A DNA stretch of 64,000 bases from Semisulcospira habei (taxonomy: Eukaryota > Mollusca > Gastropoda > Semisulcospiridae): positions 206,043,745-206,107,744 of the forward strand of contig BTPG01000003.1 in NCBI GenBank assembly GCA_036245525.1, in the 5' to 3' direction. The translations under genes were made by a program, and so were the position numbers. Positions 1-11,587 of this stretch are shown one piece after another. The notes under the pieces are model-generated. The model saw only the letters and a program-made list of their open reading frames with translations. It was not told the origin of the DNA and ran no database searches. Position 1 is the stretch's first letter. Each line of letters begins with the position of its first letter.

Positions 1-344
1 ATCCACATAATACGTCTGACCTTTTTGACCTTGGCTTGACTTCTCCAACAGGTCTCTGAAAATGGCTAAACATAAGTATAGGGCTGGATTTTGTACCAGT
101 GAAACCTGAGTTTTTTTTTCCAAATCCCTACATTTTTCACACATTTGTCAACCCTCTGTGACCCTTGACCTCTGTGAGGGGCTGATTACATTAGTATGCA
201 CAGAAAAGTGTTATCATCATGCCAAATGTTATTGAAAAGTTTGCAAAAACATTGATAAAAACTACAACTCTACCCGAAACTAACTTTTGTCACCCTTATC
301 ATGTGGTATCTCCATAGCAAGTTTGAGTTTGAAGTTGAAAATAC

Positions 345-525
345 TACTTGAGATGACCTTTGAAAGGTCACAAAAATTGGTATGTTTAGAATTATTTTAC
401 CACAAAGTACCCTTGTGCCAAGTTTGACGTCTGAGGCTTGCATAGTCTTCGAGGAAATGCCAATGTTAAAGTTGCCCACAGATAACAGACAGTTGACGGA
501 CGACCCATTACAAACACTTACTTTT
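345..525 (+). repeat. Dispersed repeat copy (tgacctt family)
   Basis: This stretch shares order and wording with segments near 2.70-2.87, 11.03-11.20, 12.06-12.22, 13.09-13.25 and 18.10-18.28 kb: a tgacctttg start, then 'ttgccacaaagta', a 'gaaaatgccaa' block and an acgg-rich end. It is one of the more diverged copies. There is no coding potential. It looks like a SINE-like or MITE-like dispersed repeat, but I see no terminal signature that would classify it. Confidence 0.5.
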
Positions 526-867
526 GCTATCACACGTGTGCCAAAAATTAGACGCCATTGAGCTTGAAATGACCACAAAGGGTGTATATATATATATCTA
601 GAATCAGCATCAATATTCAAAGTGTAACTTGCAGAAATTGTTTCAAACAGGACACAAGGCATTGCTGTTTAGCACACACTGGACCAAATGGGTAGTATTC
701 AGAGTTTTCTAGTCCTTTTGTATGCACTAAGTGCTTATTAAAGAAAACGACAGTATTTGCAGACTTGCCCAACCCTCTAGTTTTCAAATCAAATGCAATA
801 TGGTGCCACTTGTTGACAGCAAGTGATTTTAGCATTCGGTGTTGTTGAGAATGCTGGTACTAGTACT

Positions 868-1401
868 CTCTCTCTCTTGGCTTGACTTCACGAACGAAGA
901 TTTTATAAGAGTTGACCACGGCGTCTGCAGGCTTGTTCGTGGCTGTGGAGGCCAATCCGAGACAGGCAGGTTCGACCGCAGTGGCTGCAGGGGAAGGTAT
1001 GGCCAGGCTTCTGAGCTGCGGCATCTCTGTTTTTTCTCCTGAGCTGCTTGTCCTTAAGGCTAGCTCTGTGAGAGTCCTCAAAGGAGACAGCTGCCTTGTA
1101 AATGGTGGAGCGCCAGGTATCAAGGTCCGCAGCAAGCGAAGACCACTGGTGGTGGTCGATTTGGCAGGCACTAAGTGACTTCTTGAGACAGTCTTTGTAT
1201 CTCTTCTTTGGTGCCCCTTTGTCACGGTGTCCAGTAGCAAGCTCGCCGAACAGTGTGATCTTTGGTAGGCGATGATCCTCCATCCTGGAGACATGCCCCG
1301 CCCAGCGGAGCTGTGTCCGCAGCAGCAAAGCCTCGATGCTCACAGTTTCAGCCTGCTCAAGGACCTCGACGTTGGTGACATAGTCACTCCAGTGAATGCC
1401 C
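868..1401 (-). mobile_element. RTE-like non-LTR retrotransposon, 3' fragment (copy A)
   Basis: The minus strand encodes the last ~150 codons of the reverse-transcriptase protein that also occurs at 16.2-17.5, 51.7-54.5 and 54.5-56.5 kb. The open part is 1343-903. It holds the post-RT block (WAGHVSRMEDHRLPK, then a KKRYKD motif) and a C-terminal zinc finger of the form CSHC-x12-H-x4-C. The 3' end reads gaagtcaagccaag followed by (ag)n, as in the other copies. Everything 5' of this is missing, as expected for a 5'-truncated LINE insertion. Not functional. Confidence 0.85.
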
Positions 1402-1417
1402 AGTACTACACCATCTT

Positions 1418-2590
1418 CAAAATGAAAAAAGCATTACAGTGTGATGTGTTTATTCCAACCAGTTGTGTTTTGTTATGAACCTGATTCTATTCACAAATCA
1501 ATCGGTATGCTTTACCTCGAGTCCAGGACAATAAGTGTCGCCTTCTCTCACTTTAGTTGATCCGCTGGAACTGGAATTGCCTGCTTTTAGCTGTGGCCTT
1601 CTCCTTTGAGCAACATGACCTGACTAGCTCTTGCCTCTTCTTGGTGTAGGCGTCATACTTCTGTGCTTGTTTGCAAGTATACCCTCTGGGCGTGACTCTG
1701 CATCCTGTCTCGGAAGACAATGGAGTATGCGCTTGCTGGGTCAGTCACTGGAGTGACCTTTTCAGTGCGCAAGCCTGGGCGAAGTGTATGGAGATCCTGG
1801 GATGCCCAGTCGTCAAGATCCCCCTCTCGGCCTCGCTGGTGTATCCAAAGGAATGCACAGCAGTACGTTTTGCATCAGTTTGGCTGCAGGAGCTGCCAGA
1901 ACAGTGCGTGCCTTTGGGGCTCCACTCCTGATTTGATGGGTTTACTCCCCCACATTTGGCCGTTGGATCCAACCTGATCTCCTCCGTCCTCTAGCCGTTG
2001 GCTGTCAGAAACAGCTCATCCGCCTAGTGGTGCAATGTGAACACCACCCCCTCACGTGGTTTAGCCCACCAGCTGAGGTGGTTTGCCAGGGTGTGGCGCT
2101 TGGAGCCAGCACGTGAGAGATTAAGGAGATGGATGAGGACCAGTGATGCCCGTCCGTCCTATGTAGGACGCAGCTGCCGAACAGCAAAGGTACTACCTCT
2201 ATCCAGAGCCCCCTACACCCAGCGTGACTCTGCAGTGAGACGTCAACAGCAGCACTGACCTAAAATGAAATACATGTTTATTATTGTGTTATTCGGCAGC
2301 ATGGCAATTTCACTTCTGATCTTATTTCAGGGTGGATCGGTTCAAAACTCCACAAACAGGGACTTTGTTATAGCATTATAAACAATTCGGGGCCGGTGGG
2401 GGGAGTCCCCCCCCCCACCCACCCAATTCGTCCCTACATTTAGTTTACACATTACTACCTTCAAACTAATGTGAAATAAACTGTGAACATCACAAACAAC
2501 AATGGTGAAGCCTGGATCGCTCGTGTGCATTTAAAACTGATCATTTTCTTAATCTGAACTGTGTGACCTTTCCAACAGGTGACTGAAATT
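1418..2590. repeat. Segmental duplication, copy 1
   Basis: 1418-1690 and 2215-2590 match 2888-3395 in the same orientation. Shared landmarks are 'gcattacagt', 'cctgattct', 'gagtccagga', 'cttgtttgcaagtat' and 'ttcggcagcatg'. The intervening ~520 bases (about 1690-2215) are absent from the second copy, so they were inserted here or deleted there. No protein in this block is recognisable. Confidence 0.6.
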
Positions 2591-2699
2591 TAAGTGCCAT
2601 GAGTCTAAGCATAAGTAAAGGGCTGGCTTATGTACAGTTGTGAATAGTATTTGAGAAAAAAATATCTTTTGTCAAAATACGGCTTTTTTTTTTTTACCT

Positions 2700-2870
2700 A
2701 TTTCTTGATTTCTCATGACCCTTGGCCTGAACTCAAACTGGTAGGCTAAGAGTAAGAAAGGTCTTGCCACAAAGTATCCTTCAGCTACGTTTGAAGACTC
2801 TGGTTTGAATAGTCTCCGAGAAAATGCCAACATTAAAGTTTACCATGGATGACCAATGGCCCAGAACATA
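2700..2870 (+). repeat. Dispersed repeat copy (tgacctt family)
   Basis: This is another diverged member of the family at 345-525. It contains 'cttgccacaaagtatcctt', 'ctccgagaaaatgccaac' and a 'taaagtttacca' block in the same order. It is non-coding. Confidence 0.5.
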
Positions 2871-2887
2871 GCCTTACACTTGCTTTG

Positions 2888-3395
2888 CACATGAGCCAAT
2901 GAAAGAAGGCATTACAGTATGATGTGTTCATTCGCACCATAGTTGTGTTGTGTTCTGCACCTGATTCTCATCACAGATCTACTGGTATGATCTACCTTGA
3001 GTCCAGGAGAATAAGTGTCACCTTCCCTCACTTCACTTGAGCTGTGAGTGTGACCTTGGTCAGTTGGTGTACTTCTGCGCTTGTTTGCAAGTATGTACTC
3101 TGGGTTAAAGTACTGAGACTCCACAGGGAGAGGTCAACAGCAGTATTAGCCTGAAATGAAATACATGATTATTACTGTGTCGTTCGGCAGCATGACAATT
3201 TCACTTTGTGTGAACTAAATGCAGGGGCAGATTATTACTTTCAAAATAAATGCGACAAAAACTGTGTAAACCGCAAAGAACAAACAACAATGGCAAAGTC
3301 ATGTCTGTACGCCTCATGCACATAACTGATTCACAACCTGTGTGACCTTTCCAAAAGGTAGCTGAAATAAGTGTCATGAGTCTCAACATAAAGGC
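2888..3395. repeat. Segmental duplication, copy 2
   Basis: Second, shorter copy of the 1418-2590 block in direct orientation. It lacks the ~520-bp middle part. Non-coding. Confidence 0.6.
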
Positions 3396-3550
3396 TTGCT
3401 TTTGTACTAGTCAAATTTGTATTTTTCACACATTCTACAGTCATCCAAAATGGTAGTCAACAAATATTAGGGTTTCAGTCATAGTAGCGTTTTACTAGGT
3501 AACCCTTTTAATCCTGATACACCCACTGCTTGAAATAAATGTGACTATGA

Positions 3551-3621
3551 TAGTTCAAGGGTGGTGCCAGAATAGATTGGCGTATTATCCGCCAAGCTAT
3601 TCTGGCACCATCCTTGAACTA
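3551..3621. repeat. Near-perfect 71-bp hairpin
   Basis: A 25-base arm at 3551-3575 pairs with 3597-3621 with one mismatch. The inner ttggcg/cgccaa adds six more pairs around a tattatc loop, so the fold is almost fully paired. It stands alone, with no second copy in the window. It could be a tiny foldback repeat or a microRNA-like precursor; the sequence alone cannot decide. Confidence 0.6.
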
Positions 3622-4093
3622 AACAAATGCTGGACCTATCTCCTAATCTGTAATATAGCCTTCATAAGACAGAGAATGGATGAGAAAACTAAGTTACTAA
3701 GTACTGAAAGCAGCTACTGAGTTAGTAATGCAAAATTCTCCCTTAGCAGGACTTTTTACTACACACAGTACGTTTTCCTAAATAATAAGCACTGGCACTG
3801 GTTTAATATCACTACAATGTGGACTACATTCCTTCCACCGTATTAGTAAAGGCTCTCTGAGAATGTATGGAAATGTTCTACTTCTAGGTGGTGACTGACA
3901 TACATGGAATGCATGCCCCTGTCAACCCACAATAAAATGTAGTCTTCTTCATTGCAGGTAGGCTGTAAATTTCCATGCATAAAAGGACAGTTAGCTATTG
4001 GGGTTTTACGCCGTGCAGGTGACATCTCACGGCGGTGCATAAAACTTTTTTTTTTTGAAAGAGTTGGAAAACCAGTCAGATACACCACCAACC

Positions 4094-7000
4094 CCTCGCG
4101 CTGGGACCATACGGCGTTGAGGCGCGTCCCCTGGGTGGTGGATAGGGGGTCCCTCGTGAGAGGGGTGCACCGAATGAAATAAGGTGCCGTGAACCAACAT
4201 GGTCTAAGGGAAGGTGACCCCGACAGAAAACCCCTGGTCCTCCTAGTAAGGGGGTTGGGCGTGGGGGTAGCTTCCCCACCCTGCAAAAAAGGAAATAGCT
4301 ACAAAAACGCCGACGAAAAGACTAACAGTAATTCCTTTCCTGGAGGAGGAAGGTTCTTCTACTAGAAGACTTATGACGTCCTGTGGTGAAAGCCGGAAGT
4401 CTTCGGAAGCCACAGGACCGAGCCGCCTCTCTCTATCCAGGGATACAACCATGGGCACATGGAACGTCAAGACCATGTACCAGAGCGGCAAGGCCGCCCA
4501 GATAGCAGCGGAAATGCAAAAGTACAACCTTTCCCTGCTAGGCATCAGTGAAGCCAGATGGACGCAGTCTGGCCAGAAAAGGCTGTTAAGTGGGGAGATG
4601 GTTCTGTATTCAGGGCATGAAGAGGAGAATGCCCCCCATACAGAAGGAGTAGCACTCATGCTGTCACCAGTGGCACAGAGAGCGCTGATGGGCTGGGAAC
4701 CTCTTGGGCCAAGAATTATAACAGCAGCCTTTAGAACCAAGAAAAAGCTCAAGCTGAACGTCATCCAGTGTTATGCGCCCACCAATGACAGTGACGAGGA
4801 AGAGAAACAAGATTTCTACGACCGACTCCAGAGTGCCGTGGACAAATGTGCGGAGCGAGACTTCACCATCGTCATGGGCGATTTTAATGCCAAAATAGGG
4901 GAGGACAACACCGGATACGAAGAGGTGATGGGGAGACAGGGACTAGGCTCGGAGATGAGTGAGAACGGGGAGAGGTTTGTAGACTTTTGTGCTCTAAACC
5001 GACTTGTCATTGGAGGCAGCATCTTCCCACACAGAAGAATACACAAAGCAACTTGGGTCTCACCTGACCATACAACAGAGAACCAAATAGACCATATCTG
5101 CATTAGCAAGAAATTTAGAAGATCCCTTCAAGATGTTCGAGTGAGGAGGGGAGCAGATGTCGCCTCAGACCACCATCTGCTTACCTTAAGAATGAAGCTC
5201 AAGCTAAAGAAAAGCTGCACAGAGACAACAAGAAGACAGCGCTATAATGTAGGCTTCCTGAGAGAAACTGGAGTTAGAGAAGAGTTCAAACTGGTGCTGT
5301 CCAACCGGTTTCAAGCGCTACAGGAGCTAGTAAATGAAGAGGAGGCGGTCACCACAGAGCAGCAGTGGAAGGCAGTTAGAGAGGCGCTGAACTCAACCTG
5401 CAAAGACACTGTAGGGTTCAGGAAACACCACCGCAAGGACTGGCTGTCGGCACAGACCTTGAAGAAGATAGAAGCGAGGAAGCAGAAGAAAGCAGCGGTC
5501 AACAACAGTCGCACAAGAGCAGCCAAAGTAAGGGCACAGGGGGAATACTCGGAAGCCAACCGCGAGGTGAAGAGGAGTATCAGGGCAGACAAGAGGGCCT
5601 ACACAGACAGCCTGGCAGCAGAGGCAGAAAAGGCAGCAGGCAGCGGCAACATGAAACAGCTCTACGACATTACCAGAAGATTGTCGGGTAAGTATGGCCA
5701 TACAGAAAGACCAGTAAAAGACAAAGAAGGCAAGCCTATTGCAGACAGAGCAGACCAACTCGACAGATGGGCCGAGTATTTTGAAGAGTTACTGAACAGA
5801 CCTAGCCCACCCGACCCCCCCCCCCCCCCCCGACATCCAGCCGGCAGAGACCGACCTACCCATCAGCTGTGACAGACCCAGCCGGGAAGAGATCAGAAAA
5901 GCAGTGGCATTTTTGAAGAATGGCAAAGCAGCAGGGCCAGATGGCATCCCAGCGGAGTCTCTGAAAGCAGACCTAGAGACAACAGTTGAGATGCTGTACC
6001 CACTGTTTGGAAAGATCTGGGAAGAGGAGGTGATGCCAGCTGACTGGAAGGAGGGGTACCTAATCAAGCTTCCCAAGAAAGGCGACCTCAGCAAGTGTTC
6101 CAACTACAGAGGAATCACCTTGCTGTCAGTACCAGGAAAGGTCTTCAACAGGATCATCCTAGAGAGAATGAAGAGCTCCGTTGACCCCCAGCTGAGAGAC
6201 CAGCAAGCAGGATTCAGGAAGAACCGATCATGTACAGACCAGATCGCCACTCTCCGCATCATCGTGGAACAGTCTCTGGAGTGGAGCTCCCCGCTGTACG
6301 TCAACTTTGTGGACTATGAGAAAGCATTTGACAGCGTGGACCGAGAGGCTCTGTGGAAACTCCTACGACACTACGGTGTACCCACAAAGCTCGTCCGCCT
6401 GATCAAGAGCAGCTATGATGGCATGACATGTCGCGTGATCCACGAAGGGCAGTTCACCAGAGAGCTCCATGTCAGAACTGGTGTCAGGCAGGGGTGTCTG
6501 CTGTCTCCGTTCCTCTTCCTACTGGCCATAGACTGGGTCATGAAGATGACCACAGAGCACAGACGAAGTGGAATACAGTGGACACTGTGGACACAGCTTG
6601 ACGACCTCGATTTTGCAGACGACTTGGCATTACTGTCCCACACTCATCAACAAATGCAGGACAAGACCACGAGGCTTGCTGACATCTCGTCCCAAGTGGG
6701 CCTCACCATTCACAAACAGAAAACAAAGACAATGAGACTGAACGCAACCAGGGAAGAACCAGTCTTGCTTGCTGGCACCCCGTTGGAGGAGGTGGAGTCC
6801 TTCACCTATCTCGGGAGCATCATAGACAAAAAAAGGCGGCACTGATGCAGATGTCAGAGCACGAATCGGTAAAGCCAGAGCAGCCTTTCTCCAGTTGAAA
6901 AAAGTGTGGAGTTCCAGAGAGCTGTCACAACACACCAAAGTCCGGATTTTCAACTCCAATGTAAAAGCAGTTCTCCTATATGGAGTAGAGACATGGAGAT

Positions 7001-7405
7001 TGACAAAAACCACAGTCAACAGAGTACAGACCTTCATGAACAGTTGCCTTAGAAGAATTTTGAAAATCCACTGGCCAGAGAAGATCAGCAACGTCAGACG
7101 CTGGGAGAGAACAGAGCAGATAACAGCAGAGAATGAAATTGGGCGAAGAAGATGGGGATGGATCGGTCACAGTCTGAGAAAGCCAGCTTCCAGTATCACT
7201 AGGCAGGCATTGTCATGGAACCCCCAGGGAAAGAGGAAAAGAGGTAGGCCGAGAAACTCCTGGCGTCGAGACCTCCAAGCAGACATCAAGAGACTGGGAA
7301 CCACCTGGAGTAGAATCGAAGGAGAAGCACAGGACAGGAGTTGCTGGAGGTCTCTCGTCGACGGCCTATACCCGGGTAGGGGTGACAGGCGTAAGTAGGT
7401 AAGTA
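4094..7405 (+). mobile_element. Near full-length RTE-type non-LTR retrotransposon
   Basis: A 12-base direct repeat, acaccaccaacc, sits at 4082-4093 and again at 7406-7417, as expected for a target-site duplication. The ~3.3-kb body has a ~280-bp leader, one endonuclease/reverse-transcriptase coding region and a very short 3' end finishing in gtaagtaggtaagta. RTE elements typically have a compact single ORF and a short tandem-repeat 3' tail instead of poly(A). The coding region is broken by two homopolymer frameshifts, so this copy is probably dead or mis-assembled at those runs. Confidence 0.8.
4373..7398 (+). pseudogene. RTE endonuclease/reverse transcriptase, two frameshifts
   Basis: The N-terminus is an apurinic-type endonuclease: WNVKTM near residue 28, GISEARWT, GDFNAKIG and a terminal SDHH motif give the expected E, D/N and H residues. 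The same family is often mis-named craniofacial development protein 2 in animal gene sets. The RT domain follows (AAGPDGIPAE, YRGITLLS, the FVDYEKAFDSVD palm motif, GVRQGC, catalytic FADD), then a post-RT tail ending in GRGDRRK. The reading frame shifts at the C-run at 5818-5832 and at the A-run near 6830, giving three pieces: 4373-5872, 5904-6845 and 6895-7398. Both breaks lie in homopolymers, so sequencing error is possible. The ATG at 4373 is the first in frame; 4451 is an alternative just before the endonuclease. Confidence 0.85.
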
Positions 7406-7739
7406 ACACCACCAACCACTTTTTCTACTTTAGTTTACCTTTTCCTTGCTGATGTCAGAAGAGATTTTGTTGTTTTCCTGGCTCCCGTTCGGTTGGCCTG
7501 TTCATTTTTATTTTCTTCTTCTGAGAAATGGTTATGGGTTACCACTGACGATCGATGACTTGTCGCAACTTATGCAAAAGTATCTTATTTCTGAGGAAAC
7601 ACAACATTTTACGCATAGAAACAGTCAGCTTACACACTTATTTCAGACAGTATATATCTTTTGTCAATTATCGATAAATTGAGCTTGTTTGCAATACGAC
7701 TTGCCGTACGGCGGTTTTTTTCGGTGACCTCTAGTCTCA

Positions 7740-7880
7740 GGTCACGGCAGACGCAAGATAGCGGTATCTAAATGCGCAGAAAAGATGCGCGAAAGAGGTG
7801 TGTCCTACAACCTTAAACGCATCTGTAAAGAATTTAACATCAGCTTCAAGTATGACTTCACACAAAAGTTTGTGCCGGAG
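7740..7880 (+). pseudogene. Relic of Polinton C-terminally anchored protein gene
   Basis: The plus strand reads RICKEFNIS-x3-YDFTQK at about 7806-7866. This matches RICNEFNIS-x3-YDFTQK of the intact 412-residue Polinton protein at 24650-25888. Only about 20-30 residues are recognisable and the flanks are unrelated. It lies next to a PolB relic on the other strand, which strengthens the assignment to an older, shredded Polinton insertion. Confidence 0.6.
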
Positions 7881-7884
7881 CTTA

Positions 7885-8021
7885 TTAATAAAGGTCAACA
7901 TGCTTATCTTCTGACTGGCCGTAGGTTGGGGCAAGTGGGGATGCACTAATTGGTAGTAACTTGTTAAGACTGTCATTATCCCATACATACACATTCACAT
8001 ATATCCCAGGATTAAGTTCTT
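7885..8021 (-). pseudogene. Relic of Polinton DNA polymerase B (N-terminal part)
   Basis: The minus strand encodes LNPGIYVNVYVWDND and then a segment ending SPLAPTYGQSEDKH. It is collinear with LNPGISVNVYVWDNE and PIAPTYGQSEEKH of the PolB at 35.35-38.83 kb. Homology stops at a ttattaat string within about 10 bases of where the left PolB copy is cut (30308). It is too short and isolated to be expressed as a polymerase. Confidence 0.75.
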
Positions 8022-8483
8022 TTAATAATAATAATTACGGTATTTATAATGTGCTTATCTTATAGTATTTAAAACTCTAAGCGCGCACTCGCAACTCGCG
8101 CACGCATGCGCATGCTTTAGACAACGACTCACGTACCACAAATAGTGAAATACAAAATCGTTATGGAACGATAACACCAGTGAAACAGGTTAGATTGTGA
8201 GAACAATTACATAACCTGGCTTTTACCTTGTGTATGTGTATGCGGTGTTGATGTGCTTGTAGTGAGAAGTGTATGGTGTAAAGAATCTTTTAAGTTTACT
8301 TTATTAGTTTGTTACTTTATTAGTGTTGTTTATTTAGTTTTTAAGAGTGAAAGAGCCCAGAAGAAAGAAAAATAGTGTTCTAGATGTACCGTGTGAATGC
8401 GCTCGACTGAGTAAGTGGCGGTGCATGCATCTGTTGTGCGGTGAGTCTGTACGTGCGACTGGAGCGAGTCTGCGTGCGTTACA

Positions 8484-8862
8484 AACTGTAAAAAGTATAA
8501 GTGTGATGTGTACCATTGAAAGTACCCCAAACTTTACGTGTGACGCACGTAACGATTAAGCGGAAGAAAACCTCTATACATTCGACTATCAGTCAACAAC
8601 CTTGCTCGAACAGCATTCGCCTAAAATGTCTTTCTCAGGTGTTTTTAAGTCCTTTATATTTATAGAACAGACTTCTTATGATGGGTCGCTGCATGCCAAT
8701 GAGGTCATAGGAGGGCAGTCCTTAATTAAATATAACAACACGTAAGACAAGAATATCTTTGTCTGTTTGTTTTAGGTGACTTGGTTTGATGGCGATTATG
8801 AATGTAATTTAGATTTTCTCAAGATGTGGCTATTTTGGACCTATTTCCTTATGCAATCTGAC
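8484..8862. repeat. Partial unit of the ~1,027-bp tandem array
   Basis: This matches 11755-12050 and 12780-13075 ('ctgtaaaaagtataagtgtg', 'ctatttccttatgc'). It is the left-hand remainder of the array unit that resumes at 11024, on the far side of the inserted LTR-like element. It is non-coding (intron-like). Confidence 0.7.
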
Positions 8863-9525
8863 TGTCACGACACGGGGTTTTATTTTCGCTTATTTTTGTA
8901 GGGGAGTATGTTTAGAGGGGTGACAAGGTTTAGTTAGTCACCGGGTAACGATAGCATAATTATTTGTCTAGTATTTGGCCTGTACAGGAGTATTTGCTGC
9001 TGTGCGAGGATTTGAAAGAACAGCGTGGCGCACGTGGTCGCCCGGTCTGCGTGATCGGGTGGTTACTGTTTGACGTGGAGTTTCAATCACATAATTTAGA
9101 TGGCGTTTTTTCGCCAACCTAACGTTATCCAAATTGTTCGACTGTCGCATTCCAACTGCGAATGAGAACAGTCGTCTTTTAAACGTAGTCTCTGAGGAGG
9201 GGTTTGTTAGGGCGTTGTTTTCCATTAGCCGCCAGCCTCAAGTAGCCGTGTCGGTCCTCTGTGACGGCGCTACGAGACGGCCCTGGTCGAGCCCGGGAGC
9301 CGGTGTCCTAAGACGAGAAACAAGAGCTGTGACGACTTTACCCCTGGCTTGTCTTGTCCTTGTTTGTCTTCGTCCTAGCCCGGGCGTCTTCATGGATGGC
9401 AGTAAGTACACGCAACAATTCTTTAGTGGCCATTTGCTCAAGGGAAAGTGGGGGGGGGGGGGTGGGTTGTTTGTGTTTGCTTGTTCTGTTATTATTATTT
9501 TGGCTAATGTGTTTGTTTGTTTTTG

Positions 9526-9572
<47 letters not shown>

Positions 9573-11023
9573 GGGGGGGGGGGGGGGAGGTGTAAAAAAT
9601 AGAATGTAGAAGCGAATGTCGACTGGTGTATGTGGTAGTAGTTGGCGTCGAATTAGTTATTGGGGTTTAACGCCGAGCAGGCGACTAAGGCTATCTCACT
9701 ATTTAGCGTGGGAGTGTAAATATCGGAAGTGAGTCATGTGGTGACGTGCAAATACTTATGTATTCTCTTGAGGTTGAATTGTTGCGGGAGAGAGGTGAGT
9801 GGAATATAAAAGACGGCAGTTAAAGCTGAGGGAAGGGTGATGTGATTATTTTGTTTCTTTTGTTCGTTATTTATATGTGTACTTTTGCACCTGTGTTTTA
9901 GTGCATCCAAATCTGGTTCATATCCTAATCCAACGGTGGTACTGAGAGTGGGGGCTGACTGTCACTCTGCCTTGTGGGGCTACGACACCGTACCTGGCAC
10001 GCCGCGTGTTAGTCAGGTCGGGTCGTCCCACTTAATTATTTCTAACCTGTTTAAGTAAAGTTTTGTGTATTTATAATCTTGTAAAGAACGTTGTGAGATT
10101 TATTTCATTTCCTTGTAGTAATAATATTATAAGAGGAGCTTTGTCACAGTGACGGAAAGTTTTGAGAGATTGTATTATGTACTAAACGGCAGCCTGTGTT
10201 ACGGACGGCCTTGTCGCTGAAGCAAGAGCGTCCAGCTGAGCTGAGCTTAACGGTTGTGCTTCCGGCGAGAAGGTCCAGTGACGTGAAATATATTCAGTCG
10301 TGTTAAACTCAGGATACTTGCTTCGTTTGTATACGTGACATTGTCTATTCTGAAAACGTTTTAGTTAAAGGAGCTTTGTGATGTGAATGTCTAGTTTGTG
10401 AAAGCGCTAATTTAAGTCGAACTTGTCGTTCGTGCTCCCGCTGGGGAGATTCAGTAGCTTGCGAACTATATTCATTTTTCTCGATGTTCACTTGTGTTTT
10501 AGTGAGCATATTGGGTTCAGCGTCTATTTGATATTGTGCTACTTAAAATACTGTATTACTTAAGGAGCCACGTGCTGTGAGGGACACTTCGCGGAAGCAA
10601 AGGCGTTGGTCTGACGGGCGTTAGCGCTTGACGATTGTGCTTCCGTAGGGGGTCCAGAGGCGCATGATTTAAGCTTTTCAGCCTCAGTTTTCTTTTGTAT
10701 TTTATTTAGGATATTTGTGTTATCATACATTTGTTTTCTCAGCCTTTTGCATTAGGTATTTTTAGTTTATTATATATTTGTTGTTATTTGTATTGTGTAT
10801 AGTGGTTATTTGGTTTGAAGAGTTTGGACGTATGTGTGTGGATGTGATGTGTGAATGCACGGTTAGGATTGCGTGAAAATAGTTTATTATTGTTAGGGTT
10901 ATATGTAATAAATGTCGTCGTCATTGTTCCTCTGGTATTTGTGTTAGGGCTGTGTAAGTGTGGGTTGGGTGTATCTTGAGTGGTAGCGCTCAAAGCTCGC
11001 GCCCCGGAAGCAGGGTCGTGACA
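8863..11023. mobile_element. Solo-LTR-like insertion, TG...CA with 5-bp duplication
   Basis: The element starts tgtcacgacac and ends gggtcgtgaca, so it begins TG, ends CA, and has ~9-bp terminal inverted repeats of a form common in Ty3/gypsy LTRs. The pentamer ctgac flanks it on both sides (8858-8862 and 11024-11028). The interrupted array unit continues exactly across it. There is no second LTR and no gag/pol. It contains a poly-T/poly-G run (9531-9588), a primer-binding-like tggtactgagagtggggg (9938-9955), and three degenerate ~200-bp repeats starting near 10135, 10371 and 10561. At 2.16 kb it is long for a solo LTR; a non-autonomous element is an alternative. Confidence 0.65.
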
Positions 11024-11239
11024 CTGACCCTAAATTTAAGAGGGGTCACTTAAATTGGTATGTTTAGATTGATCTTGCCACAAAGTATCCTTTGGCCAGG
11101 TTTAAAAACTGTGACGTGCACTGTCTCCGAGAAAATGCAAACGTTAAATTTTACCACCGACGTCTACGCACGGATGACGGACCACCACTGTCCCACGTGA
11201 GTTTAAATGTGTCGATGCGTGAAGAGTGACAATACTTGC

Positions 11240-11437
11240 CTGCACATAGTCCATTATCCTGATTACACCTGTTGTTCAGACAAGTGTTTTGACACCATTC
11301 GGTACACATGACTCCCTTTTTGCCATCTGGGCACGATTTACACTTGCCAGACATCGTATCGCACCGTCCTCTAGCATAATGTTGACAGGTTTGTGGACAG
11401 GCCTGGCACGTGGAGCCGTAGAAACCATCGGGGCAGT
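11240..11437 (-). CDS. EGF/laminin-type exon of a MEGF-like receptor (array copy 1)
   Basis: The 198-bp, phase 1-1 exon encodes 66 residues with two cysteine-rich repeats: CPDGFYGSTCQACPQTC, then CDTMSGKC and CPDGKKGVMC. This spacing is typical of the atypical EGF repeats in MEGF10/11, PEAR1 and scavenger receptor class F proteins, which are extracellular and bind ligands or apoptotic material. The acceptor is tcttttcag at 11438-11446. The donor is GC: ...tgtgcag|gcaagt, with the exon ending at 11240. The equivalent exon at 62111 uses a normal GT at the same codon position, which supports this boundary. The parent gene lies on the minus strand; no signal peptide or transmembrane exon is visible in the window. 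Confidence 0.75.
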
Positions 11438-11587
11438 CTGAAAAGATATGATTGCAGAATTCAAACATTTGATTTTGGTATTTACATGACATACCAGCGA
11501 GCAAACAAATCAGGTTTTTAGCTTGTAACCAACCTGACTGATTTTAGTCAGTAATTATTAGTTGTATTACGAGTTAGGCTTTGCCAG

